Shown here: in pieces, positions 8,861 through 16,405 of the stretch
Layout: every line of letters starts with the position of its first letter
How positions within the stretch are numbered: the stretch's first letter is position 1
DNA from: Azospirillum lipoferum
GTDB lineage: Bacteria; Pseudomonadota; Alphaproteobacteria; Azospirillales; Azospirillaceae
Reading direction: 5' to 3'
Assembly: GCF_024170005.1 (NCBI RefSeq)
Contig: NZ_JALJXJ010000002.1
Span: forward strand, 671,222-735,221
Length of the DNA stretch: 64,000 nt
The notes under the pieces: model-generated
Databases searched by the model: none
Told to the model about the DNA's origin: nothing
The model's input: only the letters and a program-made list of their open reading frames with translations
Made by a program: the position numbers and the translations under genes

Positions 8861-10453
8861 ATGCCGGGCCCCTTGATGTCAGGCGTTGCGCACCGCCTCA
8901 TCCGCCCCCTCCGCCATCTGGCCTTCCAGCTCTCCGCCGCAGCCCTTCTCGCCACCACCGCTCTCGCCGGAACGCCGCAGGCCGCGAACAGCGCGCCGCC
9001 GTCGGTGGTCGAACAGGTCTTCTCCGTCGGCTTCGCCAAGATCGCCGAGGTCTATCTGGAACCGGTGTCCTTCAACCGTCTGGGCATGGACGGGCTGAAG
9101 GGGTTGACCGCGCTCGACTCGTCGGTGACGGTTGAGCATGCTGGCAGCACCGTACGCCTGTACGTGTCGGGCGCCCTGGCGGCGGAGTACGGTGCCGCTG
9201 CCGATGGCGACGCGGCCGGTTGGGCGGTTCTGACTACCCGCATCATCGACCGCGCCCGCGCCTATTCCCCAATCCTGGCGAAAGCGACGCCGGAGCGGCT
9301 GTATCAGGTGGTGTTCGACGGCGTCACCGCCGACCTGGACGGTTATTCCCGCTACACCGGTGTCCAGCGCGCCAGCAACGAACGCGCCCAGCGCGAAGGG
9401 TATGGCGGCGTCGGCCTGTCGCTGGACACCACATCCAACGGTCGCGTCATCGTGCATGACGTGATGCCGCACAGCCCGGCCGAGCGCGTCGGCATCGTCG
9501 ACGGCGACCAGCTTCTGGCGATCGATGGCGACCTGACCACGCGGATGACCGCCGCCGATATGCGCGAGCGGCTGCGCGGCCCCACCGGCACGCTGGTCAC
9601 GCTGACAGTCGCCCGCGACAATGGCGCCCCTCGCCGCCTGCCGCTGCGCCGCGAACGTGTGGTGCCGAACACCGTCACCTACTCGATGTCAGGCGATGTC
9701 GGCATCGTCAAGCTCGACCGCTTCAACGCCACGACGGCCTCCAGCCTGCGCTCCGCGGTAACCTCGATCCGGCAGGCGGCCGGTCCGACCTTGCAGGGGA
9801 TGGTTCTCGATCTGCGCGGCAATCCGGGCGGGCTGCTGGACCAGGCGGTCGCGGTCGCCGATCTGTTCATCCGCCGCGGCCGGATCATCTCCACCGAAGG
9901 CCGCAACCCGGAAAGCCGCCAGCGTTTCGACGCCAATCCGGACGACCTGCTCGACGGGCTGCCGCTGGTGGTGCTGGTCGACGGCCGCTCCGCCTCGTCG
10001 GCGGAGGTGGTGGCGGCGGCTTTGCAGGACTCGGGCCGCGCGGTGGTGGTCGGCGCCTCCAGCTACGGCAAGGGCAGCGTCCAGACGGTCAACCGCCTGC
10101 CCAACGATGGCGAGCTGTTCCTGACCTGGAGCCGCATCTACACCCCGGCCGGCTACACCCTGCACCGCCAGGGCGTCCAGCCCACCGTCTGCACCAGCCG
10201 GGCGGGCCAAACCGATCCGGAGGCGCTGCTGTCCGACCTGCGTGAAGGGCGTCTGCGCCCGACGCAGGTGGCGAGCTGGCGGTCGAAGGCGGCCGACGAC
10301 GAGCATGCGCTGAACGCCCTGCGTGAGGCCTGCCCGTGGAAGGAGCATGAGCCGGAACTGGACCTGAAGGTTGCCATGCGGCTGCTGGCCGAACCGGGGC
10401 TGTACCAGCGCGCGGTTGCCACCGCCGTTGTCAACACCGTGGCGGAGCGCTGA
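8861..10453 (+). CDS. S41 family C-terminal processing protease with PDZ domain
   Basis: About 530 residues from ATG 8861. The N-terminus carries a basic segment and a hydrophobic signal (LAFQLSAAALLATTALAG), so the enzyme acts in the periplasm. A PDZ domain follows (GVGLSL...VMPHSPAERVG...DGDQLLAIDG), then the S41 core with DLRGNPGG, the catalytic serine in DGRSASSAEV and the catalytic lysine in SYGKGSVQ. The Ser-Lys dyad is complete, so it is probably active on protein C-termini. Starts at 8774 (preceded by GGGAGG) and 8876 are also in frame; 8861 or 8876 give the best signal peptide. Its length and extended N-terminal region are greater than the minimal CtpA. Confidence 0.9.
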   Translation: MPGPLMSGVAHRLIRPLRHLAFQLSAAALLATTALAGTPQAANSAPPSVVEQVFSVGFAKIAEVYLEPVSFNRLGMDGLKGLTALDSSVTVEHAGSTVRLYVSGALAAEYGAAADGDAAGWAVLTTRIIDRARAYSPILAKATPERLYQVVFDGVTADLDGYSRYTGVQRASNERAQREGYGGVGLSLDTTSNGRVIVHDVMPHSPAERVGIVDGDQLLAIDGDLTTRMTAADMRERLRGPTGTLVTLTVARDNGAPRRLPLRRERVVPNTVTYSMSGDVGIVKLDRFNATTASSLRSAVTSIRQAAGPTLQGMVLDLRGNPGGLLDQAVAVADLFIRRGRIISTEGRNPESRQRFDANPDDLLDGLPLVVLVDGRSASSAEVVAAALQDSGRAVVVGASSYGKGSVQTVNRLPNDGELFLTWSRIYTPAGYTLHRQGVQPTVCTSRAGQTDPEALLSDLREGRLRPTQVASWRSKAADDEHALNALREACPWKEHEPELDLKVAMRLLAEPGLYQRAVATAVVNTVAER

Positions 10454-10519
10454 ACCGTATTTAGATAAGGTGTCCCTGTGGCAATCGCCATTGGACACCG
10501 ATTTCGCCGCCCATAGGGC

Positions 10520-10547
10520 TTGACATTGCGGCGTCAGACGGTATTTT
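10520..10547 (+). promoter_or_regulatory. Candidate sigma-70 promoter of rpmG
   Basis: TTGACA (10520-10525), 16 bp, TATTTT (10542-10547). The -35 hexamer is perfect. It would start a leader of about 55 nt before rpmG that includes the hairpin at 10565. Confidence 0.6.
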
Positions 10548-10564
10548 CCGCCGCTACGACGCCG

Positions 10565-10595
10565 CCCCGCCGGGCCGGCGGGGCACGGATTTTTT
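10565..10595 (+). terminator. Terminator-like hairpin in the rpmG leader (possible attenuator)
   Basis: CCCCGCCGG-g-CCGGCGGGG (10565-10583) is a perfect palindrome, followed five bases later by six T (10590-10595). It lies between the rpmG promoter and the rpmG start, so it would form in the leader RNA rather than end an upstream gene. Confidence 0.45.
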
Positions 10596-10610
10596 GTCGG
10601 GATCGAGATC

Positions 10611-10778
10611 ATGGCCAAGCAGAACACCGTCCTCATCAAGCTGGTGAGCACGGCAGACACCGGTTTCTTCTACGTCAAGAAGAAGAACCCGAAGAAGACC
10701 ACCGAGAAGCTGTCGTTCCGCAAGTACGACCCGGTGGCGCGCAAGCACGTCGAGTTCAAGGAAGCCAAGATCAAGTAA
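10611..10778 (+). CDS. rpmG: 50S ribosomal protein L33
   Basis: 55 residues starting [16 protein letters not shown], with the basic segment [20 protein letters not shown] typical of L33. It is a small protein of the large ribosomal subunit near the E site. Length and sequence are those of the family; this version lacks the zinc-binding cysteine pairs found in some L33 paralogs (the C- form). It is monocistronic, with its own promoter at 10520 and a strong terminator at 10814. Confidence 0.97.
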   Translation: MAKQNTVLIKLVSTADTGFFYVKKKNPKKTTEKLSFRKYDPVARKHVEFKEAKIK

Positions 10779-10813
10779 GTCTTGTCCGACACTGAGCTGT
10801 GCTTCGAATGAAC

Positions 10814-10845
10814 AAGGCCGCCTTTCTGGCGGCCTTTTCGTTTTT
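10814..10845 (+). terminator. Rho-independent terminator of rpmG
   Basis: AAGGCCGCC-tttct-GGCGGCCTT (10814-10836), a 9-bp perfect stem, followed by TTCGTTTTT. Confidence 0.9.
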
Positions 10846-10995
10846 GGGTCGATGCATCAGTAGTGCCTTTGCAGATGCGGCGTCAGGTCGCAGCCGCTAT
10901 TTGCGGTGACCGCTGCACCACGGATGCACGCATTCCAAAAGGGGCGCTCCGGGTGGACACTCTCCGAAGAGATCCGGATTTCGGAGGGACCGCCC

Positions 10996-12393
10996 GTGCC
11001 CGACACACATCCCATCCCGAGCGCCGACAAGGCCGCCGAATCGGTTGCCGCCCAATCCTTTACCGAACGCCGGCAGGCCCTCGCCACCCGCTTCCAGAAG
11101 GCGCGTGCCCGCAGCGCCGAACTGGTCGCCACCCTATCGCCGGAAGACCTGATGGTGCAGACCGTTCCGGACGGGGCACCGGCGAAATGGCACCTCGCCC
11201 ATACCAGCTGGCTGTTCGAGGTGGCCGTACTGATCCCCTTCAGTCCCGGCTATCGTCCCGCCGACTCGGCCTTCCTCGACCTGTTCGCCGCCCGCAACGA
11301 CGTCCGTAGCGATGGCGGCACCCCGCCGCCCCGGATGCTGTCGCGCCCGTCGGCGGCCGAGATCATGCGTTACCGCGACCAGATCAACGCCGCCGTGCTG
11401 CACCTGATCGATGGCGTAGAGGATGCGCTGTGGGGCTCGGTCGAAGCGGCACTGATGATGGCCGTCGCCCATGAACGGCGGCACCAGGAGCGGATGCTCC
11501 TGCACATCAAGCATGCCCTGTGGAGCAATCCGCTGCGGCCGGCCTACGAGCAGCCTCCCGACCATCCGCATCTGGGCGCCCCACCCGACGGCTGGCTGGA
11601 GCAGCCCGGCGGCCTCGTCGAGGTCGGCCGACCGACGCCGTTGCCCGGATTCGACCATGAAAGCCCACGCCACCGTGTCTGGCTGGAACCCTATCGGCTG
11701 GCAGCCCGTCCAGTGACCTGCGGCGACTATCTGACCTTCATCGAGGCCGGCGGCTACCGCGACCGCTCCCTTTGGCTGTCCGACGGCTGGGAGGTGGCGC
11801 ACGCCGAAGGCTGGAGCGCCCCGCTCTATTGGGAACGCTCGGGCTCCGGATCGGACAGCCGCTGGCAGGTCTTCACCCTCTATGGCATGCAGCCCCTCGA
11901 CCCAGACGAGCCGGTCTGCCATGTCAGCTGGTACGAGGCTGACGCCTATGCCCGCTGGGCCGGCAAGCGCCTGCCGCGGGAAGCGGAGTGGGAGGTGGTC
12001 GCCGCCGGCTGCGGCAGCATGGGCAACCTGTTGGGCACCGGCCACCGCCATCCCCGTGCAGGCACCTGCCACGGCACCGGCCCCTGGCAGATGTGCGGCG
12101 ACGTGTGGGAATGGACCAGCGACGCCTTCACCACATATCCGGGCTACCGCCATCCTCATGGTTCCGGCGAGGCCGTACCGGACGAGGCGGTCAACGGCCG
12201 GCTTGCCAGCAACCGCATGGTGCTGCGCGGCGGCAGTTGCCTGACACCCTTCGATCATGCCGGTCCATGGACGCGGCATTACCTGCGGCCGGAAAGCCGG
12301 TTGTCGATGAGCGGGTTCAGGTTGGCGGAGGATGCGCAAGCGACGTCTGCGCGTCGCCACCGGCGACCAACGCCCGCGCCTGTCCCTGGGTGA
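10996..12393 (+). CDS. EgtB-like iron-dependent sulfoxide synthase (DinB + formylglycine-generating-enzyme fold)
   Basis: 465 residues. EgtB joins a thiol donor to trimethylhistidine during ergothioneine synthesis, using non-haem iron and oxygen. The N-terminal DinB-like half carries WHLAHTSW (near 65-72) and HERRHQER near 160, which provide the three-histidine iron site (HxxxHxE). The C-terminal half is an FGE-sulfatase fold: PVCHVSWYEADAYARWAGK, LPREAEWE, CGDVWEWTSD and LRGGSC. I start at GTG 10996 because GGAGGG lies eight bases before it; the upstream in-frame ATG has no such site. No egtD methyltransferase is nearby, so the pathway assignment rests on the domains only. Its 3' end overlaps the opposing gene at 12317 by 77 bp. 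Confidence 0.85.
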   Translation: MPDTHPIPSADKAAESVAAQSFTERRQALATRFQKARARSAELVATLSPEDLMVQTVPDGAPAKWHLAHTSWLFEVAVLIPFSPGYRPADSAFLDLFAARNDVRSDGGTPPPRMLSRPSAAEIMRYRDQINAAVLHLIDGVEDALWGSVEAALMMAVAHERRHQERMLLHIKHALWSNPLRPAYEQPPDHPHLGAPPDGWLEQPGGLVEVGRPTPLPGFDHESPRHRVWLEPYRLAARPVTCGDYLTFIEAGGYRDRSLWLSDGWEVAHAEGWSAPLYWERSGSGSDSRWQVFTLYGMQPLDPDEPVCHVSWYEADAYARWAGKRLPREAEWEVVAAGCGSMGNLLGTGHRHPRAGTCHGTGPWQMCGDVWEWTSDAFTTYPGYRHPHGSGEAVPDEAVNGRLASNRMVLRGGSCLTPFDHAGPWTRHYLRPESRLSMSGFRLAEDAQATSARRHRRPTPAPVPG

Positions 12394-13684
12394 CAATTCC
12401 GCGTTCCGTCAGCCGGGACAACAACGCCACGGCAAGCTCGGCCTGGAACAGCACTTCTCCCTGCGGACCGCTGCGCGGGTGACGGGGCAAAGCGAAGGCA
12501 TCCGCCAGCCGACCGGCCGACGCGCCAGTCAAGGCCGGGTCCAGCGCTCCCGCCAGCGCGCCGAGGTCGAGCGACGGCGGCAGCCCCGGATCGGCGATGC
12601 CGGCCTGGGCTGCCGACCGCGCCAGTGCAGCAAGGGCCGAGTCGACGCCGATCCCGACGGCGATGCAGTTGTGCAGCGCGTCCTGGATCACCGGCCAGAC
12701 CGCGGCGAAGGGGCGTTCGCCAGCCACCATGGCGGTGCCGATGCCGTGACGGGCCGTTGCCTCGGCCGGCACCGGGTCGATGGGATCGATCAGAAGGGTG
12801 AGAGACACCGTCGGGAAGATGCGCGACCCGACCAGCCGCACAGTGCCGACCGCAATCACCGGACCGCTGTCGGATTCCTTGCCCGCCGTCTCCACCCAAA
12901 GCGCCACGAAGGGCAGTGCGGCCAGCGGCTCCTCGTCGCCGAGCGGAGCTGCCGGCTGGGCCGGGCGCAGGCTGAGCGTGCGCTTGCCGCTGAGCCCGGC
13001 GGCGTGGGCCATGCCGCGGGCGGGGAAGGACAGCAGCACCCCGGCGCCGAGGCCCAGGTCCGCCACCCGCACCGAAAGCTCGCCGTCCTCCGTCCGGCGC
13101 AGCACCGCGGTGACGGGGGCTCCGCCGCCGCGCGCACGCTCCATGGCGCGGGCCAGATCGTCACGGAACAGGGACTTGCCGATGTCGGCCCCCTCCTCCA
13201 CCGCCAACAGACGGGCGGCGGCGGGATTCAGCTGCTCCACCCGCCCCTGTTCGTCGAGAATCAGCAGAGGATCGTCGGACAGGGCCAGAGCCGCGCGCAA
13301 GGCCCGGTTCATCCGCCCGCCTCCCAATGGCCCATCACCCAGCGGCCCATCATCCAGGCCGCGCTCGCCGCCTCGGGCCAGGCTCGCCGCCTCGGCCAAG
13401 CGCGCCAGCTCGCCGCCGCGCCCGCCGGACAGGGGTTCAAGGTCGATCCCGCTGCGGGTGCCCGACAGGCGGTCGGACAGGCGGTCGAGATCGCGGAAAT
13501 GGCGCGACAGGCGCGAGAAGACGAACCACACCGCCAGCAGGCCGAGTCCGCAGGTCGCCAGACCACGGGTGAAGGCGGTGCGGTCATCCGCCGCCAGTTG
13601 CGTGATCTCCACACCCAGAAAAACCAGCGCGGCAGCCGCCACCGCCAGCCCCAGCATCACCACGCGCCAAACGCCGCCCTTCAT
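12317..13684 (-). CDS. Membrane PAS-type sensor with a degenerate DEDD-exonuclease-like domain
   Basis: 455 residues. Two hydrophobic segments (about residues 8-26 and 38-58) anchor it in the membrane. A PAS-like domain follows (DDPLLILDEQGRVEQLNPAA near 135-155). Residues about 255-420 resemble the epsilon/DEDDh exonuclease domain of the protein at 49892: ALWVETAG aligns with [12 protein letters not shown] with TLVDP, and ARHGI with PFHGI. The first metal-binding Asp is replaced by Trp and the later HNAAFD motif has become GIGVDS, so it should not cut nucleic acid. No histidine-kinase motif is seen. It is probably a sensory or scaffold protein derived from the active fusion. The last 77 bp overlap the 3' end of the EgtB-like gene on the other strand. 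Confidence 0.72.
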   Translation of the reverse strand: MKGGVWRVVMLGLAVAAAALVFLGVEITQLAADDRTAFTRGLATCGLGLLAVWFVFSRLSRHFRDLDRLSDRLSGTRSGIDLEPLSGGRGGELARLAEAASLARGGERGLDDGPLGDGPLGGGRMNRALRAALALSDDPLLILDEQGRVEQLNPAAARLLAVEEGADIGKSLFRDDLARAMERARGGGAPVTAVLRRTEDGELSVRVADLGLGAGVLLSFPARGMAHAAGLSGKRTLSLRPAQPAAPLGDEEPLAALPFVALWVETAGKESDSGPVIAVGTVRLVGSRIFPTVSLTLLIDPIDPVPAEATARHGIGTAMVAGERPFAAVWPVIQDALHNCIAVGIGVDSALAALARSAAQAGIADPGLPPSLDLGALAGALDPALTGASAGRLADAFALPRHPRSGPQGEVLFQAELAVALLSRLTERGIVTQGQARALVAGGDAQTSLAHPPPT

Positions 13685-14313
13685 CGGGCCGTCTCCCCGT
13701 CATTGCGCCCGGAGTCTAGCCGGCAGAACGGAAACGGAGAAGGCACACGCGTGTTCAGTGCATAAGGACAATGTCCCGAACGCCCGTAACCTCGGTCATC
13801 AGGCCGACCAGCGCGCCACGCACCTCACCCGACAGGGCGACCAGCAGAAGCGCCACCACCGCGACAGCCAGCACATGGTCCGGAAGCGATCGAATCGGCC
13901 ACCGCCCGTTCGAACGGTCACGGAAAGAGGGCGGAAAGAACGGCACAGACGGCAACTCCGGCGCGGAATGGGAGGGGCTTGGGCCAGCCTACCGGCGCCG
14001 ATGGCGAACAAGTCCTTAACGCTATCCGAGTCGTGCCCGATTGGCCTATTTTTGTCCCAACTCAACTTCGTTTCATGAGCGTTTTTAAAGTTGAGAGCAT
14101 GCGCCCTACCCTCCACGAAGGGGTTTCCCCTTTGTTGCCATCTCCACGAATTTGGGTTACCGCCTTTGCGTAAAATACATAACAACTTGTGCCGTGATTT
14201 TTGCTGTCGCTCTGCTGCATTTCCTGGTTTGCCTGCTTGTCGGATGATGCTAAGAGTAATGTATCCAATGAAAACACTCCTTTCCGCATAGGCAATTGCT
14301 TGGGAGGCCGGCA
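13685..14313. other. Intergenic region with an AT-rich half
   Basis: No confident gene. The left part could encode a 66-residue leftward frame (13755-13955, TTG start, one hydrophobic segment), which I did not accept. From about 13990 to 14300 the sequence is markedly poorer in GC than its surroundings. It holds inverted repeats CTCAACTT/AAGTTGAG (14061-14095) and AAGGGG-ttt-CCCCTT (14118-14132). It probably contains the promoters of the two divergent genes. Confidence 0.4.
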
Positions 14314-14763
14314 ATGACTTTGGTCTATCGTCCCCTGCCCTATGGCGGGCACGAAGACCGGCGGACGGGTCGACACCTGCTTCTGGTGGTTGCCCTGATC
14401 CTTGCCATTCCGACCGCGCTGGGTGCCGGCTGCACCGTCGACGCGTTGCGCAGCTATGCGGTGGAAGCCCGGCTGTCGCAGGCGGTCGATGCCGCTGCAC
14501 TGGCCGGCGGGCGCGTGATGTTCGATTCACAACGCGACGGACACATCCGCAGCTTCTTCGACAAGGCCTTTCCCAACGGATTCCTGGGGTCGAGCCTGTC
14601 CCCCTTGACGATTGCCGAGGATGCCGCCGCAGGCACCCTGACGGTCAGCGCCCATGCCACCGTGAACGCCATCTTCCTGCGCCTGTTCGGCAAGAAGGAA
14701 GTGACGGTGGAGGCGCAATCAATCGTCCGCCGCAGCCAGCACGTCCGCAGCAAGCTGCAATAA
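14314..14763 (+). CDS. TadE/TadG-like single-pass membrane protein
   Basis: 149 residues with one hydrophobic segment at about 25-45 (LLLVVALILAIPTALGAGC) followed by the pattern LSQAVDAAALAGGR. That is the characteristic continuation of TadG-like pseudopilin/Flp pilus assembly proteins, in which the helix starts with a DAAALAGA motif. The rest (about 100 residues) lies outside the cytoplasm. TadG proteins are usually much longer, with a von Willebrand-like domain, so this is a short member. The start is ATG 14314, preceded by GGGAGG. No other tad/cpa genes are in the window, so its partner machinery is unknown. Confidence 0.75.
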   Translation: MTLVYRPLPYGGHEDRRTGRHLLLVVALILAIPTALGAGCTVDALRSYAVEARLSQAVDAAALAGGRVMFDSQRDGHIRSFFDKAFPNGFLGSSLSPLTIAEDAAAGTLTVSAHATVNAIFLRLFGKKEVTVEAQSIVRRSQHVRSKLQ

Positions 14764-14840
14764 CCCCACACTCCTGAACATCCAGCCGCCAATTCGCGAC
14801 GCTCGCATTCACGGAATGCAGCCCGGCGATTTCGCAACTG

Positions 14841-14873
14841 CGGTAGAAGGAACGCACAGCGCCCCTTCTACCG
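14841..14873 (+). promoter_or_regulatory. Inverted repeat abutting the cidA-like ribosome site
   Basis: CGGTAGAAGG (14841-14850) and CCTTCTACCG (14864-14873) are perfect 10-bp arms with a 13-nt loop. The right arm ends at the first base of the GGAG ribosome site (14873-14876) of the gene starting at 14883. It could be a protein operator or an RNA hairpin that limits translation. Confidence 0.5.
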
Positions 14874-14882
14874 GAGTCCGCG

Positions 14883-15263
14883 ATGCTCGGAACCCTGACA
14901 CTCCTGCTGCTCTGCCAACTGGCCGGTGAGCTGGCCGCCCGCCTGCTGCATCTGCCGGTTCCCGGTCCAGTGCTGGGCATGCTGCTGCTGTTCGCCGGTC
15001 TGCTGCTGCGTGGCGGCGTGCCGGACACGGTGCAGGACACGGCGGGCGGGCTCCTGCGCCACCTCTCCCTGCTGTTCGTGCCGGCCGGCGTCGGCGTGAT
15101 GGTGCATGTCACCCGCCTGGAGACGGAGGCGCTGCCGATCGTCGCCGCCCTGTTCGGCAGCACCCTGTTCGGCATCGCGGTGACGGCGAAGCTGATGGCC
15201 TTCCTGCTGAGCCGCATCGATCCGCGGCTGGAGGAAGAGCCGACCGGGGAGGACCGGCCATGA
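14883..15263 (+). CDS. CidA/LrgA family holin-like membrane protein
   Basis: 126 residues, four hydrophobic helices, matching the short CidA/LrgA family. The typical internal motif PVPGPVLGMLLLF is at about residues 26-38, and LSLLFVPAGVGVM follows at 62-74. These proteins form small inner-membrane channels with the LrgB/CidB partner and have been linked to murein hydrolase control, overflow metabolism and export of small acids. The gene overlaps the next by 4 bp (ATGA), so the two are translated together. A 10-bp inverted repeat at its ribosome site may regulate it. There is no LytTR or LysR regulator beside it. Confidence 0.9.
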   Translation: MLGTLTLLLLCQLAGELAARLLHLPVPGPVLGMLLLFAGLLLRGGVPDTVQDTAGGLLRHLSLLFVPAGVGVMVHVTRLETEALPIVAALFGSTLFGIAVTAKLMAFLLSRIDPRLEEEPTGEDRP

Positions 15264-15982
15264 GCGCCGACCTTCACCAGATCTGGGTCTATCTGTCGGC
15301 CAGCCCGCTGGCCGGGCTAACCCTGACCCTGGTCGCCTATCAGATCGGCCTGTGGATCTTCGAGAAGCTGGGCCGGCGCCCGGTGCTGAACCCGGTGCTG
15401 ATCGCCGTCGTCCTGATCGCCGGCACGCTCAGCCTGTCGGGCATCGATTACCGCACTTATTTCGACGGCGCGCAGTTCGTCCACTTCCTGCTGGGTCCGG
15501 CGACGGTGGCGCTTGCCATTCCGCTCTACAACCAGTTCCAGGAGGTCCGCCGCTCGGCCCTGGCGCTGCTGGTGGCGCTGCTGGTGGGGTCCGCGGCCTC
15601 GGCGCTGAGTGCCGTGGCGCTGGTCTGGACGTTCGGCGGCAGCAAGGCGACCATCCTGTCGATGGCGCCGAAATCCGTCACCTCCCCCATCGCCATGGGC
15701 GTGTCGGAGCAGATCGGCGGCTTGCCGTCATTGACGGCGGTGTTCGTCATCATCACCGGCATCGTCGCCGCCAGCCTGGGCACCTGGGTGCTGAACCTCG
15801 TCCGGGTGAGGGACTGGCGCGCCCGCGGATTCGGGATGGGGGTGGCGGCGCACGGCATCGGCACCGCCCGCGCCTTGCAGGTCAACGAGGTGGCAGGCGC
15901 TTTCGCCGGGCTGGGTATGGGGCTGAACGGGCTGGCGACGGCTCTGCTGCTGCCGACGCTGTATCACCTGATCTGGGGCTGA
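15260..15982 (+). CDS. LrgB/CidB family membrane protein
   Basis: 240 residues and about six to seven hydrophobic helices. The family motifs are present: LGPATVALAIPLYNQ at about residues 78-92, SMAPKSVTSPIAMGVSEQIGG near 134-154, and AAHGIGTARALQVNE near 196-210. It partners the CidA/LrgA-like protein with which it overlaps by 4 bp. The related plant and bacterial proteins transport glycolate, pyruvate or similar acids, so a metabolite-export role is as likely as a lysis role. The protein is full length and shows nothing unusual. Confidence 0.93.
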   Translation: MSADLHQIWVYLSASPLAGLTLTLVAYQIGLWIFEKLGRRPVLNPVLIAVVLIAGTLSLSGIDYRTYFDGAQFVHFLLGPATVALAIPLYNQFQEVRRSALALLVALLVGSAASALSAVALVWTFGGSKATILSMAPKSVTSPIAMGVSEQIGGLPSLTAVFVIITGIVAASLGTWVLNLVRVRDWRARGFGMGVAAHGIGTARALQVNEVAGAFAGLGMGLNGLATALLLPTLYHLIWG

Positions 15983-16004
15983 CGCGGGAGGCCGAGGAGG
16001 ACAG

Positions 16005-16044
16005 GCGGGATGGCGATGGTTGGCGCATCCCGCAGTCCGTTTTT
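16005..16044 (+). terminator. Candidate terminator after the LrgB-like gene
   Basis: GCGGGATG (16005-16012) pairs with CATCCCGC (16026-16033), with a 13-nt loop, and five T follow at 16040-16044. The six-base gap between stem and T-run makes it a moderate candidate. Confidence 0.45.
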
Positions 16045-16093
16045 CGCCAGTCCGGGCTTGACAGCCATGCCGCGCCTGCGCAAAGTGCGCCCC

Positions 16094-16150
16094 ATGAACA
16101 CCACCGACCGCCAGAACGCCCTTCTTCGACTTCTCGGCCCGGCGCTTTAA
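16094..16150 (+). CDS. Leucine-rich leader peptide of leuA (attenuator)
   Basis: An 18-codon frame, MNTTDRQNALLRLLGPAL, ends with TAA at 16148-16150. Five of its last nine codons are leucine, four of them CTT, a codon that is rare in this GC-rich genome. A TTGACA (16058-16063) lies just upstream. A region of several GC-rich hairpins (for example CCCGGCC-gg-GGCCGGG at 16243-16258) separates it from leuA. Ribosome stalling on scarce leucyl-tRNA would switch these structures, the classic leu attenuation scheme. There is no clear Shine-Dalgarno, so it may be leaderless. The terminator partner is not obvious by eye. Confidence 0.7.
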   Translation: MNTTDRQNALLRLLGPAL

Positions 16151-16405
16151 GCGTCCGGGTTCGTTGCGTTCGCACACCATTTCCATCGGTCGAAGTGTCT
16201 GTTCCATGAGCGATGTTTTCGAAGGCGCCCACATCGGCGTCGCCCGGCCGGGGCCGGGACTGCGACTTAGCAGCGGTCGCTGAGCCACATCCGGCGGCTC
16301 CGCGGCCGTACCCCTCGCCGGTCCCTCCGCCTTTCAAATTCCGATCCGCTGCCCCGCCAGCACTGAATGCTTGGCCCGGGGCCGCCAGTGGAGCCGAACG
16401 ACGCC

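Noticed and set aside
13755..13955. Possible 66-residue leftward membrane protein (TTG start)
   Set aside because: One hydrophobic stretch, no ribosome site and no recognisable family; in GC-rich DNA such frames are common.
12332..14078. Long rightward frames opposite the PAS-type sensor
   Set aside because: Arg/Gln/Pro-rich antisense text; the leftward frame has membrane helices and a recognisable fold.
14062..14376. 104-codon leftward frame across the AT-rich region
   Set aside because: It overlaps the Tad-like gene start and its text looks random.
16058..16086. Promoter TTGACA-17-CAAAGT for the leu leader
   Set aside because: The -35 is good but the -10 matches only three of six bases, so it is mentioned in the leader entry but not listed as a feature.
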